Assembly: GCA_022828145.1 (NCBI GenBank)
Contig: JAJEJA010000047.1
Span: forward strand, 1 to 64,000
DNA length: 64,000 bases
Source: Candidatus Poribacteria bacterium
GTDB lineage: Bacteria; Poribacteria; WGA-4E; WGA-3G
Reading direction: 5' to 3'
The position numbers and the translations under genes were made by a program. Positions 1-10,280 of the stretch are shown one piece after another. The stretch's first letter is position 1, and every line of letters starts with the position of its first letter. Under the pieces are notes generated by a model that did not search any database, was not told the DNA's origin, and was given only the letters and a program-made list of their open reading frames with translations.

Positions 1-184
1 CTCAACCCAACCTACAACGCATATTGCATTTTATTATCAAACTCACGTTAGAATAATAAAAGATGTCAGTTCTATAAGCAGTATTTTGTTCCAAGGCCCA
101 CCTTGTAGCACAAACTTTCCAGTTTGTGTGCTATGAAACAAACTAAAAGTTTGTCATACAAGGTATTTTATCAAACTCACGTTA
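1..184. repeat. Two right ends of TIR-type repeat elements with palindromic interior
   Basis: The same right end, TTATCAAACTCACGTTA, occurs at 34-50 and again at 168-184. It also closes the elements at 10476-10619 and 11595-11726, where an inverted left end is visible. Before the first copy lies the CAACCCAACCTAC motif also found inside the 11595-11726 element. Between the copies, about 112-158 is an imperfect palindrome (CAAACTTTCCAGTTTG, then AAACTAAAAGTTTG), as inside the 10476-10619 element. The second copy stops 22 bases before the ATG of the response regulator gene. No left ends are visible here, and I see no gene in this stretch. Confidence 0.7.
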
Positions 185-206
185 CTTTACCAAATTGTAT
201 AGAAGA

Positions 207-2105
207 ATGGACGATTTCAACACACGGGTATTAATCGTTGACGATCAGGACGAAATCCATATTGACTTTCAAGAAATATTCAACGAAAAAAACAGAAAAA
301 TTGCTTCCGATGATTTGGCGGATGCTTTTCTTCCTAATAGTTCGCAAAATAGCAAAACCTATCTGCCCTCGTTTGAACTATCACACGCTTCAAGCGGGAT
401 TGAAGCATATCGGACTGTCAAGGATGCAACAGAATCTAACCGTCCTTTCGCGGTCGCGTATATTGACATCCGGATGCCACCAGGTATAGATGGCGTTGAA
501 ACTATTCGGAGAATTAGAGAGTTTGAGAAAAATCTTGAAGTCGTTATCATGACTGCTTACACCGATAAGCCACTGCACGAAATTGTCACAAATATGGAAT
601 TGCTACATAAATTGCTCTATATACGTAAACCGGTTGCAAGGGAGGAAATTCAGCAGATTACACTTTCACTTGTCCAGAAGTGGAACATTGAACAGCAATC
701 GATGAAGCACCAGCAGTCACTCGCTCTTAGCTATCAAAGGCTTAAAGCAGTACTTGACGCTACGGGTGACGCTATCGGTGTGTTAGATAAAGACAACCAA
801 CTCTTATTCGCGAATCAACAGTATTGTCAACTATTTGATATCTCTACGAATGACCTTAAACAGATATCCCCCGATGAACTTAAAGCACGCATTAACGCTC
901 GATTCCGAAAGTTGAAGTTATCGGAAATAGACCACATCGTTGAGCCTATTGAGGATTTCACGAGCGTTTTAGAAGATGTTGGCGACACGGACAAAAAACA
1001 ACCGCGATTGTTTTATTCCTTAACCAAACCCCTTACGGAAACTGAAAACGGTATAGTGGATAAAGTTGTAAGTTACCGGGATATGTCAAAAGATGTTGAA
1101 ATTCAACGGATGACAGCAGAGGTTATGTCCTTACGGTCTGAACTTGAAAAGAACTATGCATTTGGTGAAATTATCGGTAAAAGCAAAAAGATGCAGCAAC
1201 TGTTCACCCTGATTCAAACGGCGACAGAAGGTAATATCACCGTACTGATTCAAGGGGAAAGCGGTACCGGCAAAGAACTAGTCGCAAAATCAATACATTA
1301 TAACAGTCCCCGAAAAAGCGGCCCTTTTGTTGCGGTTAATTGTGCCGCAATACCAGAGACACTAATTGAAAGTGAATTGTTCGGTCATGAACGCGGGGCT
1401 TTTACGGGAGCATCCGCTCGAAGAATCGGTAAGTTTGAAGAAGCGAACAAGGGAACACTCTTTCTTGATGAAATCGGTGATATGAAACCGGAGTTGCAGG
1501 CAAAGTTGCTACGGGTACTACAAGACTACCAATTTCAGCGAGTCGGGGGTACAAGTACTATCTCCACAGATATACGTGTGCTAACAGCCACAAATCAAGA
1601 CTTAGCGGATGCCATTGAAAGGGGAGACTTCCGTATAGACTTGTACTATCGCATTGCAGCGTTCCGAATTGTGATTCCTCCGCTTAGGGAAAGACCGGAA
1701 GATATTCCTATCCTGGCAAATCACTTCCTGAAGAAGTTTGCTGCAATCACTGGCAAAACTATTCTCGCCATTTCCGCTGATACCTTACAAACTTTGATGA
1801 AATACGACTTCCCTGGCAACGTGCGCGAATTAGAAAACGCCATTGAAAGTGCCGTTTTAGTTGAAACAACAGACCTACTGCAACGACGCAGCCTTCCGTT
1901 ACATCTGTTACAAGCTATGCCACAAACCGATGCAAGTGAGCCAACAGATACCGATGTCATCTTACCGCTTGACGAAGTTGAACGCAGAACCATCCAACAT
2001 GCGCTTGAAGTGATAGACAATAATGTCTCTCGGGCAGCTCGCGCCCTTGGCATTGACAGATCCACATTGCATCGGAAGTTGAAAAAGTATCAAATGCTTG
2101 AGTAA
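207..2105 (+). CDS. Sigma-54-dependent response regulator (REC-PAS-AAA+-Fis HTH)
   Basis: Predicted transcriptional activator that responds to a phosphorelay and opens sigma-54 promoters. Domains in order: receiver (about residues 7-140, with an insertion before the SGIEA region; phosphoacceptor Asp in AYIDIRMP), PAS-like (about 175-285), AAA+ sigma-54 interaction domain (about 325-560), and a Fis-type HTH at the C-terminus. Visible motifs are Walker A GESGTGKE near residue 350, the sigma-54 contact loop GAFTGA near 397, and Walker B TLFLDEIGD near 416. A TTG at 195 is in frame, but the ATG at 207 fits the family better. No histidine kinase is adjacent in the window; it may lie upstream. Family assignment is secure, target genes are unknown. 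Confidence 0.93.
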   Translation: MDDFNTRVLIVDDQDEIHIDFQEIFNEKNRKIASDDLADAFLPNSSQNSKTYLPSFELSHASSGIEAYRTVKDATESNRPFAVAYIDIRMPPGIDGVETIRRIREFEKNLEVVIMTAYTDKPLHEIVTNMELLHKLLYIRKPVAREEIQQITLSLVQKWNIEQQSMKHQQSLALSYQRLKAVLDATGDAIGVLDKDNQLLFANQQYCQLFDISTNDLKQISPDELKARINARFRKLKLSEIDHIVEPIEDFTSVLEDVGDTDKKQPRLFYSLTKPLTETENGIVDKVVSYRDMSKDVEIQRMTAEVMSLRSELEKNYAFGEIIGKSKKMQQLFTLIQTATEGNITVLIQGESGTGKELVAKSIHYNSPRKSGPFVAVNCAAIPETLIESELFGHERGAFTGASARRIGKFEEANKGTLFLDEIGDMKPELQAKLLRVLQDYQFQRVGGTSTISTDIRVLTATNQDLADAIERGDFRIDLYYRIAAFRIVIPPLRERPEDIPILANHFLKKFAAITGKTILAISADTLQTLMKYDFPGNVRELENAIESAVLVETTDLLQRRSLPLHLLQAMPQTDASEPTDTDVILPLDEVERRTIQHALEVIDNNVSRAARALGIDRSTLHRKLKKYQMLE

Positions 2106-2567
2106 AATGCTGTGTTGCGATATGCTATACCGTTGTTTATTGCAACACAGCACTTGTGTACCTTGTCTAATCAAGGCTTTCTTCCCTAAAATATAACCCA
2201 AACCGTTGTATTTTGGGTCACTCGTCCAAAATTCTATCCTAATAGATCACATCACACCGTTGACTCTATCTATCCCTAATTCTTGATTTGCCAAGTAGAT
2301 AATATTAAGTATTCTAAGATTCCATTTTCACCCACTCGCATTAGACGTAGCGTGGTATAAGCATACTTCCCTACAGCAGAAAAACGCGAAACATTCTACG
2401 CAAATTGAGCCTGAGTGACGAAATATTTACACCTACCTATTTTGTAATTTCACCTATTGGCACAGATCCTGCTTTACTACCATCAAAATTGGAATTGGAT
2501 TTTCGATTTAACAACTTTGTGAAATATGAAACCTTACGAATTGGTTCTGCAAAAAAGGAGTTTAACA
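2106..2567 (+). other. Intergenic region with a long inverted repeat (2108-2152)
   Basis: Right after the response regulator stop, TGCTGTGTTGC (2108-2118) is perfectly complemented by GCAACACAGCA (2142-2152) around a 23-base loop. No T-run follows, so it is not a classic intrinsic terminator, though it could act as an RNA stability or attenuation hairpin. A smaller ACCCAAA/TTTGGGT pair follows near 2200-2220. The rest, which should contain the promoter of the large surface protein, shows no gene I can support. Confidence 0.5.
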
Positions 2568-5500
2568 TTGAAACCGTTAGTTACGAATAAAGTTTTTAGG
2601 TTTATTTTATTTGCTAGCTTGATAATTTTTAGTATACAGAATTTAAGTTATGGACAACAAGAAAACACAGCAACACAAGGGTTCGTTCCAATCAGCGAAC
2701 GGACACCACAAGTACGCGATGCTATTGTTGCCGCAATTGGTATTGATGTTGATAAAATCAACGAAACGCATCTCACATCAGTTACGAGTCTTAATCTAAG
2801 AGGTAAGTCAATCACATCCCTGAAAGCGGGTGATTTTTCTGGACTTACTGCATTGACGAATCTCAATCTACACAAGAACCAATTAAATAGTCTACCAGAC
2901 GGTATCTTTAGCGGTTTGACTTCGCTGAGAACGCTCCGTTTGGCTGGTAACGCGATTGAACCTATCCCCATTGAAGTTTCACTACAGCAGGTTTCAGAGG
3001 ATCAGTTTAAAGCGGTGATCCCGACTGGATCCCCATTTGATATTGTCTTGCCGCTTGTCGTAAAAAATGGTAACATCGCTGATGGCGCGACGCAGGTTAC
3101 CATTCCGCAAGGGAGTATAGAAAGCCGCGTTCTCACTGTATCTCGTCCTGTTGAGATGATTACTGCTGTCACCGTAGATATCAGCACATTGCCGGAGTGC
3201 CCCTCAGGATATTACGGTTGTACCTTGTCTAAATCTGGCGAGTTCCCTTTGAAAATACTCCCTTTGGACATACTCAGAACAGCCAACACTGCCCCCGTGT
3301 TTACGGAAGGACCCAACACGACACGTATAGTCGGGGAGACTGCAGTTTCTGGTACCCACATCGGAAGTGCTTTGGCAGCGACTGATGCTGATAACGATGA
3401 ACTCACTTTCAGTCTCAGCGGCCCTGATGCCGCAGCGTTTTACATCGAGAATACTACTGGTCAACTGACAACTTATGCTCCACTGAATTATGAAATAAAA
3501 CCTATCTATACAGTAACCGCCACCGTCTCCGATGGCAGTTTGACTGACACACTTACCATCACTATTCATGTGAATGCTGCACCAAAGTTTCCTGAAGGTA
3601 AAATTACGACTCGCGTTGTGATGGAGGATACACTATCTGGGACAACCCTTGGAAAACCTATATTGGCTACAGATTTGAATGGCGACCCTTTAACATATAC
3701 CCTGGGTGGTATTGATGTTGAGGCATTTGAACTGAATTATGACAACTATCTGAAAACCAGAGTGCCACTTAACTATGACGACAGACGCGTCTATTGTGTA
3801 ACAATCACAGCATCTGATGGCAGCCTCACGGATACGATCACTGTCGTTACCAGTGTGGTCGGGACTAACGATGCGTTCATGTCCAAGTTTGTTCCTATAA
3901 GTGAACGCACGCCCCAAGTGCGTGATGCTATCGTTGACGCGATACCGGACGTAGAGGACGCCGAAAATGTAACCTTAGCACACCTCGCCACAATTACACA
4001 CCTGAATCTACGTAATAGCGGTATTTCAGAACTGAAATCAGGAGATTTTTCAGGACTGACAGCACTCACAGATCTGAATTTACACAACAACTACCTCAGC
4101 TTTCTCCCCAAAGGCATTTTCAAAGATTTGACGATGCTGAAAACGCTTCGACTCGGCAGCAACGCCGTTAAAAAGGCATCCGTGATTCTATACCTTAAAC
4201 AGGTAAGCGAGGATCAGTTCAAAGTTGTGGTTCCCACTGGTGCACCTTTTGATATGATTTTACCTGTTACCGTTATCAATGGTGTTATCACCCATGGTGA
4301 AACGCCGCTTGTGATTCCACAAGGTGGAACGGAAAGCGCAACCTTCGGTGTGGCATGTCCACTCGGGAGACCCATAACCCCTACTGTAGTACTCAACACG
4401 CTGCCAAAGTTGCCACCGGGTCATTACGGCTATCGGATCGCTCAATCCACGGTTCACCTCCGCACCCCACAAGTCGCAGAAGCAATTACCGCTGCGGTAC
4501 CGGATGTAACCGATCCACATTATGTAACGGATATACACCTCGCAGCAATTACAACCCTTAAACTGGATGACAAAAAAATCACATCTCTCAAAGTTGGTGA
4601 TTTTGCGGGAATGCTGTCGTTAAAGACGATCTTTTTGCAAAACAACAAACTAAAAAGTGTGCCGTATAATATCTTTAGTGGTTTGATGGCACTGACGCAT
4701 CTTGACCTATCCGGCAACAAATTCACGTCTGTACCCATATCTTTTGATCGTTTGCCATCCCTAAGATATTTTAACCTAAGTGGCAACAGACTCACTTCGT
4801 TATCGGAAAGCTCCTTTGTAGGCATACCGGATCTTGAACAACTTCACTTGACTGGTAACCTTGTTGACCCCTTACGACTTCGGGTGAAACTTGAGAAAGT
4901 GGGAGATGATCAATTCAAGGCAGTTGTCCCAGCGGGGGCACCTTTTACAATTTACTTGCCAATTACTATCCAGAATGGCAGAATGGCAAATGGTGCAACC
5001 CCTATCATAATTTGGACAGGGGAAATGGAAAGTCAACCGCGTACCGTTACCCGCACTGTTGACACCGTAGATGCTGTCACAGCATCTATAGGCACATTTC
5101 CGGAAATACCAGAATTTCATACCGGTTACTTCCTCGGCAGATCAGATGGGACAACGTTAGACCCGATACCATTAGCAGTTATAGACTCTATAAATGTGCC
5201 ACCAGTTTTCACGGAAGGCGATAGCACGGTCCGCACTGTGTCAGCAAACGCTCCAGCAGACACACACATCGGCGCTCCCATTGCTGCAACCGATGCAAAC
5301 AAAGACGATAGACTCATATACACCCTTGGCGGATCTGATGCAGATTCTTTTGAAATTGATGAGGAAACCGGACAGCTGAAAACAAAGGCATCCGTTGACT
5401 ATGGCGAAAAGTCTACCCTTACGGTTATCGTCAGCACCACTGATGAGAATGGTGGTAGCGCGTCTATTGTTGTCACAATCAATATCACTGATATCAAGAA

Positions 5501-8500
5501 GTTGCCAGAAAACAACGCTCCCGTGTTCACGGATGGAAGCAGCACCACACGTTCTGTTGCTGAAAACACGGACAGCGGTGTGAATATCGGCACACCTGTT
5601 TCTGCAACTGATGCGGATGGAGATGCACTCACATACAGTCTCGGTGAAACTAATACAAAGTCTTTTAGCATTAATAGCAAGACCGGCCAGCTACAGACTA
5701 AAGCTGCACTTGACTATGAGACAAAGTCTGCCTATACCATCACAATTACAGCAGATGATGGTAATGGTGGCAGCGTGTCTATTGATGTCACAATCAATGT
5801 CACTAATGTCGAGGAAACACCCGTAAACGAAGATCCTATTGATGAACAACCCGAAAACAGACCTCCTGTGTTCACAGAGGGAAGTAGCACAACGCGCTCG
5901 GTTGCTGAAAACACGAACAGCGGTGTGAATATCGGCACACCTGTCACTGCGACTGATACGGATGGCAACACGCTTACTTACAGTCTCGTTGGCACTGATG
6001 CAAATGCGTTTGCTATTGATACCAATACTGGGCAGTTACAAACAAGTGTTGCACTTGACTATGAGACAAAGTCCAGCTATACCATCACAATTACAGCAGA
6101 TGATGGTAATGGTGGCAGCGTGTCTATTGATGTCACAATCAATGTCACTGACATTGAGCTTGAAACAGAACAATCAATTAATGTCCAAAACAGACCTCCT
6201 GTGTTCACAGAGGGAAGTAGCACAACGCGCTCGGTTGCTGAAAACACGAATGCGGGTACCGATATCGGCAGTCCAGTTTCTGCGACTGATCCTGATGGGG
6301 ACACGCTTACTTACAGTCTCGGTGGCACCGATAAGGCTGCTTTTGGTATTGTGGTCGCAACCGGACAGCTGTGGCCATATCAGTCTTTTGACTATGAGAC
6401 AAAGTCCAGCTATACCATCACAATTACAGCAGATGATGGTAATGGTGAAAGTGTGTCTATTACGGTTATAGTTAATGTCACTAACGTAAACGATAACGCA
6501 CCCGTTTTCACAGAAGGGGATAGGACAGCGCGCAAGTATCCTTATCGCAGCTCGCGACCTATGACCATCATTGGTGGGGATATCGGTGCGCCTGTCTCTG
6601 CGACTGATGCGGATGGAGATACACTCACATATAGCTTCAACGATCCCTTGCCTACATTTTTTGTGAGGAGCGCGACCGGACAGTTAATGACAAAGGCAGC
6701 TTTTGATCTTGGTATCACAGTCACGCTTAAGGTCTCTGATGGCACCTTCACAGATACTATTGACATCACGGTCAATAGCACTGGCACTCTTCCTAATGAA
6801 GCTCCTGTATTCACCGATGGGAACAACACAACACGTTCTATTGCTGAAAATACGGAGGCTGGTGTCAATATCGGCAGTCCTGTTTCTGCGACTGATGCGG
6901 ATGAAGATACACTCACATATAGCCTCGGTGGTACCGATGCGACTTCGTTTAGTCTTGATAGTGGAACCGGCCAGCTGCGAACAAGTGCTGCACTTGACTA
7001 TGAGACAAAGTCCAGCTATTCCATCATAATTACAGCAGATGATGGCGATGGAGGCAGCGCGTCTATTCCGGTCACCGTTAATGTCACTAATGTAAATGAC
7101 AACGCCCCTATATTCACGGAAGGAAGCAACACCACACGCAAGGTTCTTCCGTACTCAAAGATTGGTATCGATATCGGCACGCCCGTTTCTGCGACTGATG
7201 CGGATGGAGATACACTCACATACAGACTCGGTGGCCCCGATGCCAATAAATTTAGCATCAATAGCGAAGATGGGCAGTTGATAGTATCTACTTTCTTTAA
7301 TACGCCGGTCCCAATTTTGTTAGTCGTCACAGTTACAGTATCTGATGGCACTCTCACAGACACTATTACCGTCTCAGTCACGGTCAGTAGGAACAGAGCT
7401 CCCGTGTTCACAGAGGGCAGCACCATACGTTCTATTGCTGAAAATACGGAGGCTGGTACCAATATCGGTAGTGCTGTTACTGCAACTGATCCTGATGGAG
7501 ATACACTCACATATAGCCTCGGTGGCACCGATGCGGCTTCGTTTAGTCTTGATAGCGGAACCGGCCAGCTGCGAACAAGTGCTGCACTTGACTATGAGAC
7601 AAAGTCCAGCTATTCCATCATAATTACAGCGGATGATGGCGATGGAGGCAGCGCGTCTATTCCGGTCACCGTTAATGTCACTAACGTAAACGACAACGCC
7701 CCTATATTCACGGAGGGAAGCAGCACCACACGATCAGTTCATAGAAAAATTCCGGGGCCCCTTGTCTCTGTCAATGTCGGTTCTCCTGTTACAGCGACTG
7801 ATTCTGAAAACGATGAAATTACATACAGGCTCAGCGGCACCGATTCTCATGTGTTTTCTCTTAATCAGAGTACTGGACAGTTGAGAACGCAGACGGCGAG
7901 CTTTTTTAGTGATCTGAGAAACACCTTTTCCGTGAAAATCACTGCTTCTGATGGTAGCCTCTCAACCGCCATAGATGTTACTATCAATATTGACAACAAT
8001 CCTGTATTCAGCGAAGGAAGCAGCACCACACGATCCATTGCTGAAAACAGGGACATCGGTGTCAATATCGACACGCCTGTTACTGCTACTGATCCGGCGA
8101 GCGATACGTTGACATATAGCCTCGGTGGCACTGATGCAGATTCGTTTAGGCTTAATAGCGGGACAGGACAGCTGAAGACAGGTGCCACGTTTGACTATGA
8201 GACAAAGTCCAGTTATACCATCACAGTTACTGCATCTAATACTTATGGTGGAAGTAAGTCTATTACCGTTACAGTGAATGTCACGAATGTCAACGAAGCC
8301 CCCGTGTTCACAGATGGAACCAGTACGACGCGCTCGATTGGGTTGAACCCGCCGAGCAATGCCCCTATAGGTAAGCCTGTCGCTGCGACTGACCCAGAAG
8401 GCGATACGCTCACATACAGCAAAAGCGGTACCAAGGCACACCTTTTTGGTTTAGATACAGAGACTGGACAGTTAAAGATGTCGCATCATAACTTTACGTC

Positions 8501-9221
8501 TGGGGACAAGATCACAATGACGGTTACTGATGGCACCTACACAGATACTATTGAAGTCACGATCGAGTTTGATGTGACGCCTATATTCAGTGATGGGAAG
8601 CAAGCCACACGATCAGTTGCTACAAACGCAGCTATCGGCACTAACGTTGGTAGTCCTATCACTGCAGCAGATCCAGGGAACGCTCTGACGCATACATACC
8701 AGATCATTCCCACCGGGAGCCAATGGAATAAAACCCTTACTTCAACTACTTTTAGTATTGATAGCAGCACTGGGCAGCTGCAGACAAAGGCCCTGATCTA
8801 CCTTAACGTAGGGGTCTCCTATACCTTCAAAGTTAAAGTCTTTAATAGTTGGGATGGCACCGCGTTCATTGATGTTACAGTGACTGTCGTTGCGCAGGCG
8901 AGCGCACCAGCTGTTCAACAGACTCCTGATAATACGGCTCTGTTAGCCAACTATCCGAACCCGTTTAACCCAGAAACATGGATCCCGTATCAGTTGTCTA
9001 AGTCGGCTAATGTTACATTGACAATCTACAATATGAAAGGTGAAATGGTCCGGCAGTTGGCGTTAGGACATAAAGCTGCGGGTAACTACCTTAGTAGAAG
9101 TCGTGCGATCCATTGGGATGGTAAAAATCAAGCCGGTGAGAAGGTCGCGACAGGCGTATATTTCTATCGGTTTACCGCTGGAGATTTCTCTGCAACGCGA
9201 AAAATGTTGATCATCAAGTAA
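2568..9221 (+). CDS. Giant secreted LRR/cadherin-repeat surface protein with C-terminal FlgD-like sorting domain
   Basis: A predicted exported adhesin or matrix-like protein of about 2217 residues. I start it at the TTG at 2568 because AAAGGAG lies 7 bases upstream and the product then opens with Lys plus a hydrophobic signal peptide ending near YGQ. Approximate order: LRR block (41-141), beta domain, two cadherin-like repeats (240-440), second LRR block (440-540), third LRR block (630-768), then twelve more cadherin-like repeats (880-2105). In all, 14 repeats open with a PVFTEG-type motif. The last 90 residues open with NYPNPFNPETWIPY and end in ATRKMLIIK, the Ig-like C-terminal domain typical of type IX-like sorted proteins. 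Asp-rich DGD motifs suggest Ca2+ binding. Ligand unknown. Confidence 0.9.
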   Translation: MKPLVTNKVFRFILFASLIIFSIQNLSYGQQENTATQGFVPISERTPQVRDAIVAAIGIDVDKINETHLTSVTSLNLRGKSITSLKAGDFSGLTALTNLNLHKNQLNSLPDGIFSGLTSLRTLRLAGNAIEPIPIEVSLQQVSEDQFKAVIPTGSPFDIVLPLVVKNGNIADGATQVTIPQGSIESRVLTVSRPVEMITAVTVDISTLPECPSGYYGCTLSKSGEFPLKILPLDILRTANTAPVFTEGPNTTRIVGETAVSGTHIGSALAATDADNDELTFSLSGPDAAAFYIENTTGQLTTYAPLNYEIKPIYTVTATVSDGSLTDTLTITIHVNAAPKFPEGKITTRVVMEDTLSGTTLGKPILATDLNGDPLTYTLGGIDVEAFELNYDNYLKTRVPLNYDDRRVYCVTITASDGSLTDTITVVTSVVGTNDAFMSKFVPISERTPQVRDAIVDAIPDVEDAENVTLAHLATITHLNLRNSGISELKSGDFSGLTALTDLNLHNNYLSFLPKGIFKDLTMLKTLRLGSNAVKKASVILYLKQVSEDQFKVVVPTGAPFDMILPVTVINGVITHGETPLVIPQGGTESATFGVACPLGRPITPTVVLNTLPKLPPGHYGYRIAQSTVHLRTPQVAEAITAAVPDVTDPHYVTDIHLAAITTLKLDDKKITSLKVGDFAGMLSLKTIFLQNNKLKSVPYNIFSGLMALTHLDLSGNKFTSVPISFDRLPSLRYFNLSGNRLTSLSESSFVGIPDLEQLHLTGNLVDPLRLRVKLEKVGDDQFKAVVPAGAPFTIYLPITIQNGRMANGATPIIIWTGEMESQPRTVTRTVDTVDAVTASIGTFPEIPEFHTGYFLGRSDGTTLDPIPLAVIDSINVPPVFTEGDSTVRTVSANAPADTHIGAPIAATDANKDDRLIYTLGGSDADSFEIDEETGQLKTKASVDYGEKSTLTVIVSTTDENGGSASIVVTINITDIKKLPENNAPVFTDGSSTTRSVAENTDSGVNIGTPVSATDADGDALTYSLGETNTKSFSINSKTGQLQTKAALDYETKSAYTITITADDGNGGSVSIDVTINVTNVEETPVNEDPIDEQPENRPPVFTEGSSTTRSVAENTNSGVNIGTPVTATDTDGNTLTYSLVGTDANAFAIDTNTGQLQTSVALDYETKSSYTITITADDGNGGSVSIDVTINVTDIELETEQSINVQNRPPVFTEGSSTTRSVAENTNAGTDIGSPVSATDPDGDTLTYSLGGTDKAAFGIVVATGQLWPYQSFDYETKSSYTITITADDGNGESVSITVIVNVTNVNDNAPVFTEGDRTARKYPYRSSRPMTIIGGDIGAPVSATDADGDTLTYSFNDPLPTFFVRSATGQLMTKAAFDLGITVTLKVSDGTFTDTIDITVNSTGTLPNEAPVFTDGNNTTRSIAENTEAGVNIGSPVSATDADEDTLTYSLGGTDATSFSLDSGTGQLRTSAALDYETKSSYSIIITADDGDGGSASIPVTVNVTNVNDNAPIFTEGSNTTRKVLPYSKIGIDIGTPVSATDADGDTLTYRLGGPDANKFSINSEDGQLIVSTFFNTPVPILLVVTVTVSDGTLTDTITVSVTVSRNRAPVFTEGSTIRSIAENTEAGTNIGSAVTATDPDGDTLTYSLGGTDAASFSLDSGTGQLRTSAALDYETKSSYSIIITADDGDGGSASIPVTVNVTNVNDNAPIFTEGSSTTRSVHRKIPGPLVSVNVGSPVTATDSENDEITYRLSGTDSHVFSLNQSTGQLRTQTASFFSDLRNTFSVKITASDGSLSTAIDVTINIDNNPVFSEGSSTTRSIAENRDIGVNIDTPVTATDPASDTLTYSLGGTDADSFRLNSGTGQLKTGATFDYETKSSYTITVTASNTYGGSKSITVTVNVTNVNEAPVFTDGTSTTRSIGLNPPSNAPIGKPVAATDPEGDTLTYSKSGTKAHLFGLDTETGQLKMSHHNFTSGDKITMTVTDGTYTDTIEVTIEFDVTPIFSDGKQATRSVATNAAIGTNVGSPITAADPGNALTHTYQIIPTGSQWNKTLTSTTFSIDSSTGQLQTKALIYLNVGVSYTFKVKVFNSWDGTAFIDVTVTVVAQASAPAVQQTPDNTALLANYPNPFNPETWIPYQLSKSANVTLTIYNMKGEMVRQLALGHKAAGNYLSRSRAIHWDGKNQAGEKVATGVYFYRFTAGDFSATRKMLIIK

Positions 9222-9248
9222 TTCGATCCTAAACCAAAAAAACGTTAT

Positions 9249-9282
9249 AGAGGAAAGGTTGTCAAAACCTTTCCTCTTTTTT
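9249..9282 (+). terminator. Intrinsic terminator after the surface protein gene
   Basis: A perfect 12-bp stem (AGAGGAAAGGTT with AACCTTTCCTCT) closes a 5-base loop at 9261-9265 and is followed by a run of five T. It starts 27 bases after the stop of the giant surface protein gene. Confidence 0.92.
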
Positions 9283-9316
9283 GTATCACTTCTACAGTCT
9301 ATCTCATACCATTTTT

Positions 9317-9412
9317 GTAGGTCGGGTTGAGGCACGAAACCCGACAGGTATTGATTCTGTTTATCATGTCGCCAGTTAATATTTTATTGACGCTTCGCTC
9401 TACCCGACCTAC
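9317..9412. repeat. 96-bp element with 11-bp perfect terminal inverted repeats
   Basis: GTAGGTCGGGT at 9317-9327 is exactly inverted as ACCCGACCTAC at 9402-9412. An inner GGGTT...AACCC pair at the left end can form a hairpin. The size and ends suggest a small non-autonomous mobile element or REP-like unit. Related tracts (CAACCCAACCTAC, GTAGGTCGG) occur at 1-15, about 11660-11695 and about 45357. No coding potential is visible. Confidence 0.65.
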
Positions 9413-9486
9413 ACAAGGTATTCACGGGTGTGAAAATAATCGCAAAAACCGAAGCGTAAATAACCTTGCCAAAACAGATAAAAACA

Positions 9487-9515
9487 TTGACATTTTATGG
9501 TTAAAAATGTAAAAT
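9487..9515 (+). promoter_or_regulatory. Sigma-70-type promoter of the PhyH gene
   Basis: TTGACA (9487-9492) and TAAAAT (9510-9515) are separated by exactly 17 bases, about 30 bases upstream of the start codon. A strong AAAGGAG follows at 9531-9537. Confidence 0.75.
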
Positions 9516-9544
9516 TTTACCAGCAATTTCAAAGGAGATGAACC

Positions 9545-10267
9545 ATGGAAGATCAGAAATCCAAAATAGCACAACTATTAGAAGACGGTTATATCTTAAT
9601 AGAAGGCGCGTTGTCACCTGAAGAAACAGAAAACATTCGTCAACGGGTTAATTTTGCGCGCAAACAAGGTTGGGAAGAAGGTTTAAACGCTGTCGGTAAT
9701 ATGTGGTTTGATTCCCTACTGGATCGAGAACCGGACACCTATGCACCCCTTGTAGGACATCCGAGTGTTCGTCCATATCTTGAAGGCTTAATGGGCAAGC
9801 AGTGCCAACTCCGTAGTCTGCGCGCACATATCAATCCAGGTCCCTATTTACAGGAATGGCACATGGACTTTTACGGATATTGGCACGAAAAGCGGTATGT
9901 GGCAGACCACCCATTTGCAATGGCTCCTGTTGGGATAAACACAACTTACTATTTCCAGGACAACGGACCTGGTGAGGGACATCTCAAGTTTGTAAAGGGT
10001 GGCCATCTGAACGAACCGCCGCATCTATACCCAATGGACCGTCCCAAATTTGAGGAATGGTGCGAATCGCAAGAACACGTTGTCTTGTACCCAAAAGCAG
10101 GTGATTGTGTCGTTTTCATCAACCACATGCCACATCAAGGTGCCAAGGAACGTGATGATATGGAGCGGAGTAATGTCGTTTGTCATTATCAGGTTACACC
10201 GATGTATGATGGTGTATGGCATGTTTCGCGTCCACGTGGATACCAAGGCACCTTCCCTTTCGCTTAG
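9545..10267 (+). CDS. Phytanoyl-CoA dioxygenase (PhyH) family protein
   Basis: Predicted Fe(II)/2-oxoglutarate-dependent oxygenase of 240 residues. The metal-binding HxD is seen in EWHMDF (about residue 105) and the distal His in NHMPHQGA (about 195). An Arg-containing stretch after it (GAKERDDMERSN) could supply the 2-oxoglutarate anchor. It has no signal peptide, so it is probably cytoplasmic. The start is supported by AAAGGAG 8 bases upstream and by a good promoter. It stands alone, and a palindromic repeat array follows the stop. The family acts on many substrates (lipids, small metabolites), so the substrate cannot be read from the sequence. Confidence 0.88.
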   Translation: MEDQKSKIAQLLEDGYILIEGALSPEETENIRQRVNFARKQGWEEGLNAVGNMWFDSLLDREPDTYAPLVGHPSVRPYLEGLMGKQCQLRSLRAHINPGPYLQEWHMDFYGYWHEKRYVADHPFAMAPVGINTTYYFQDNGPGEGHLKFVKGGHLNEPPHLYPMDRPKFEEWCESQEHVVLYPKAGDCVVFINHMPHQGAKERDDMERSNVVCHYQVTPMYDGVWHVSRPRGYQGTFPFA

Positions 10268-10280
10268 AGGCATTTTTAGA

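Noticed and set aside
2108..2152. Intrinsic terminator after the response regulator
   Set aside because: The stem is perfect, but the loop is 23 bases and no T-run follows; listed only as an inverted repeat.
2405..2590. Small ORF before the giant surface protein
   Set aside because: No ribosome site, overlaps the true start in another frame and shows no family signature.
5860..8900. Minus-strand long frames inside the cadherin gene
   Set aside because: They mirror the repeat period of the plus-strand gene, carry low-complexity Ser/Val/Pro text and have no independent start signals.
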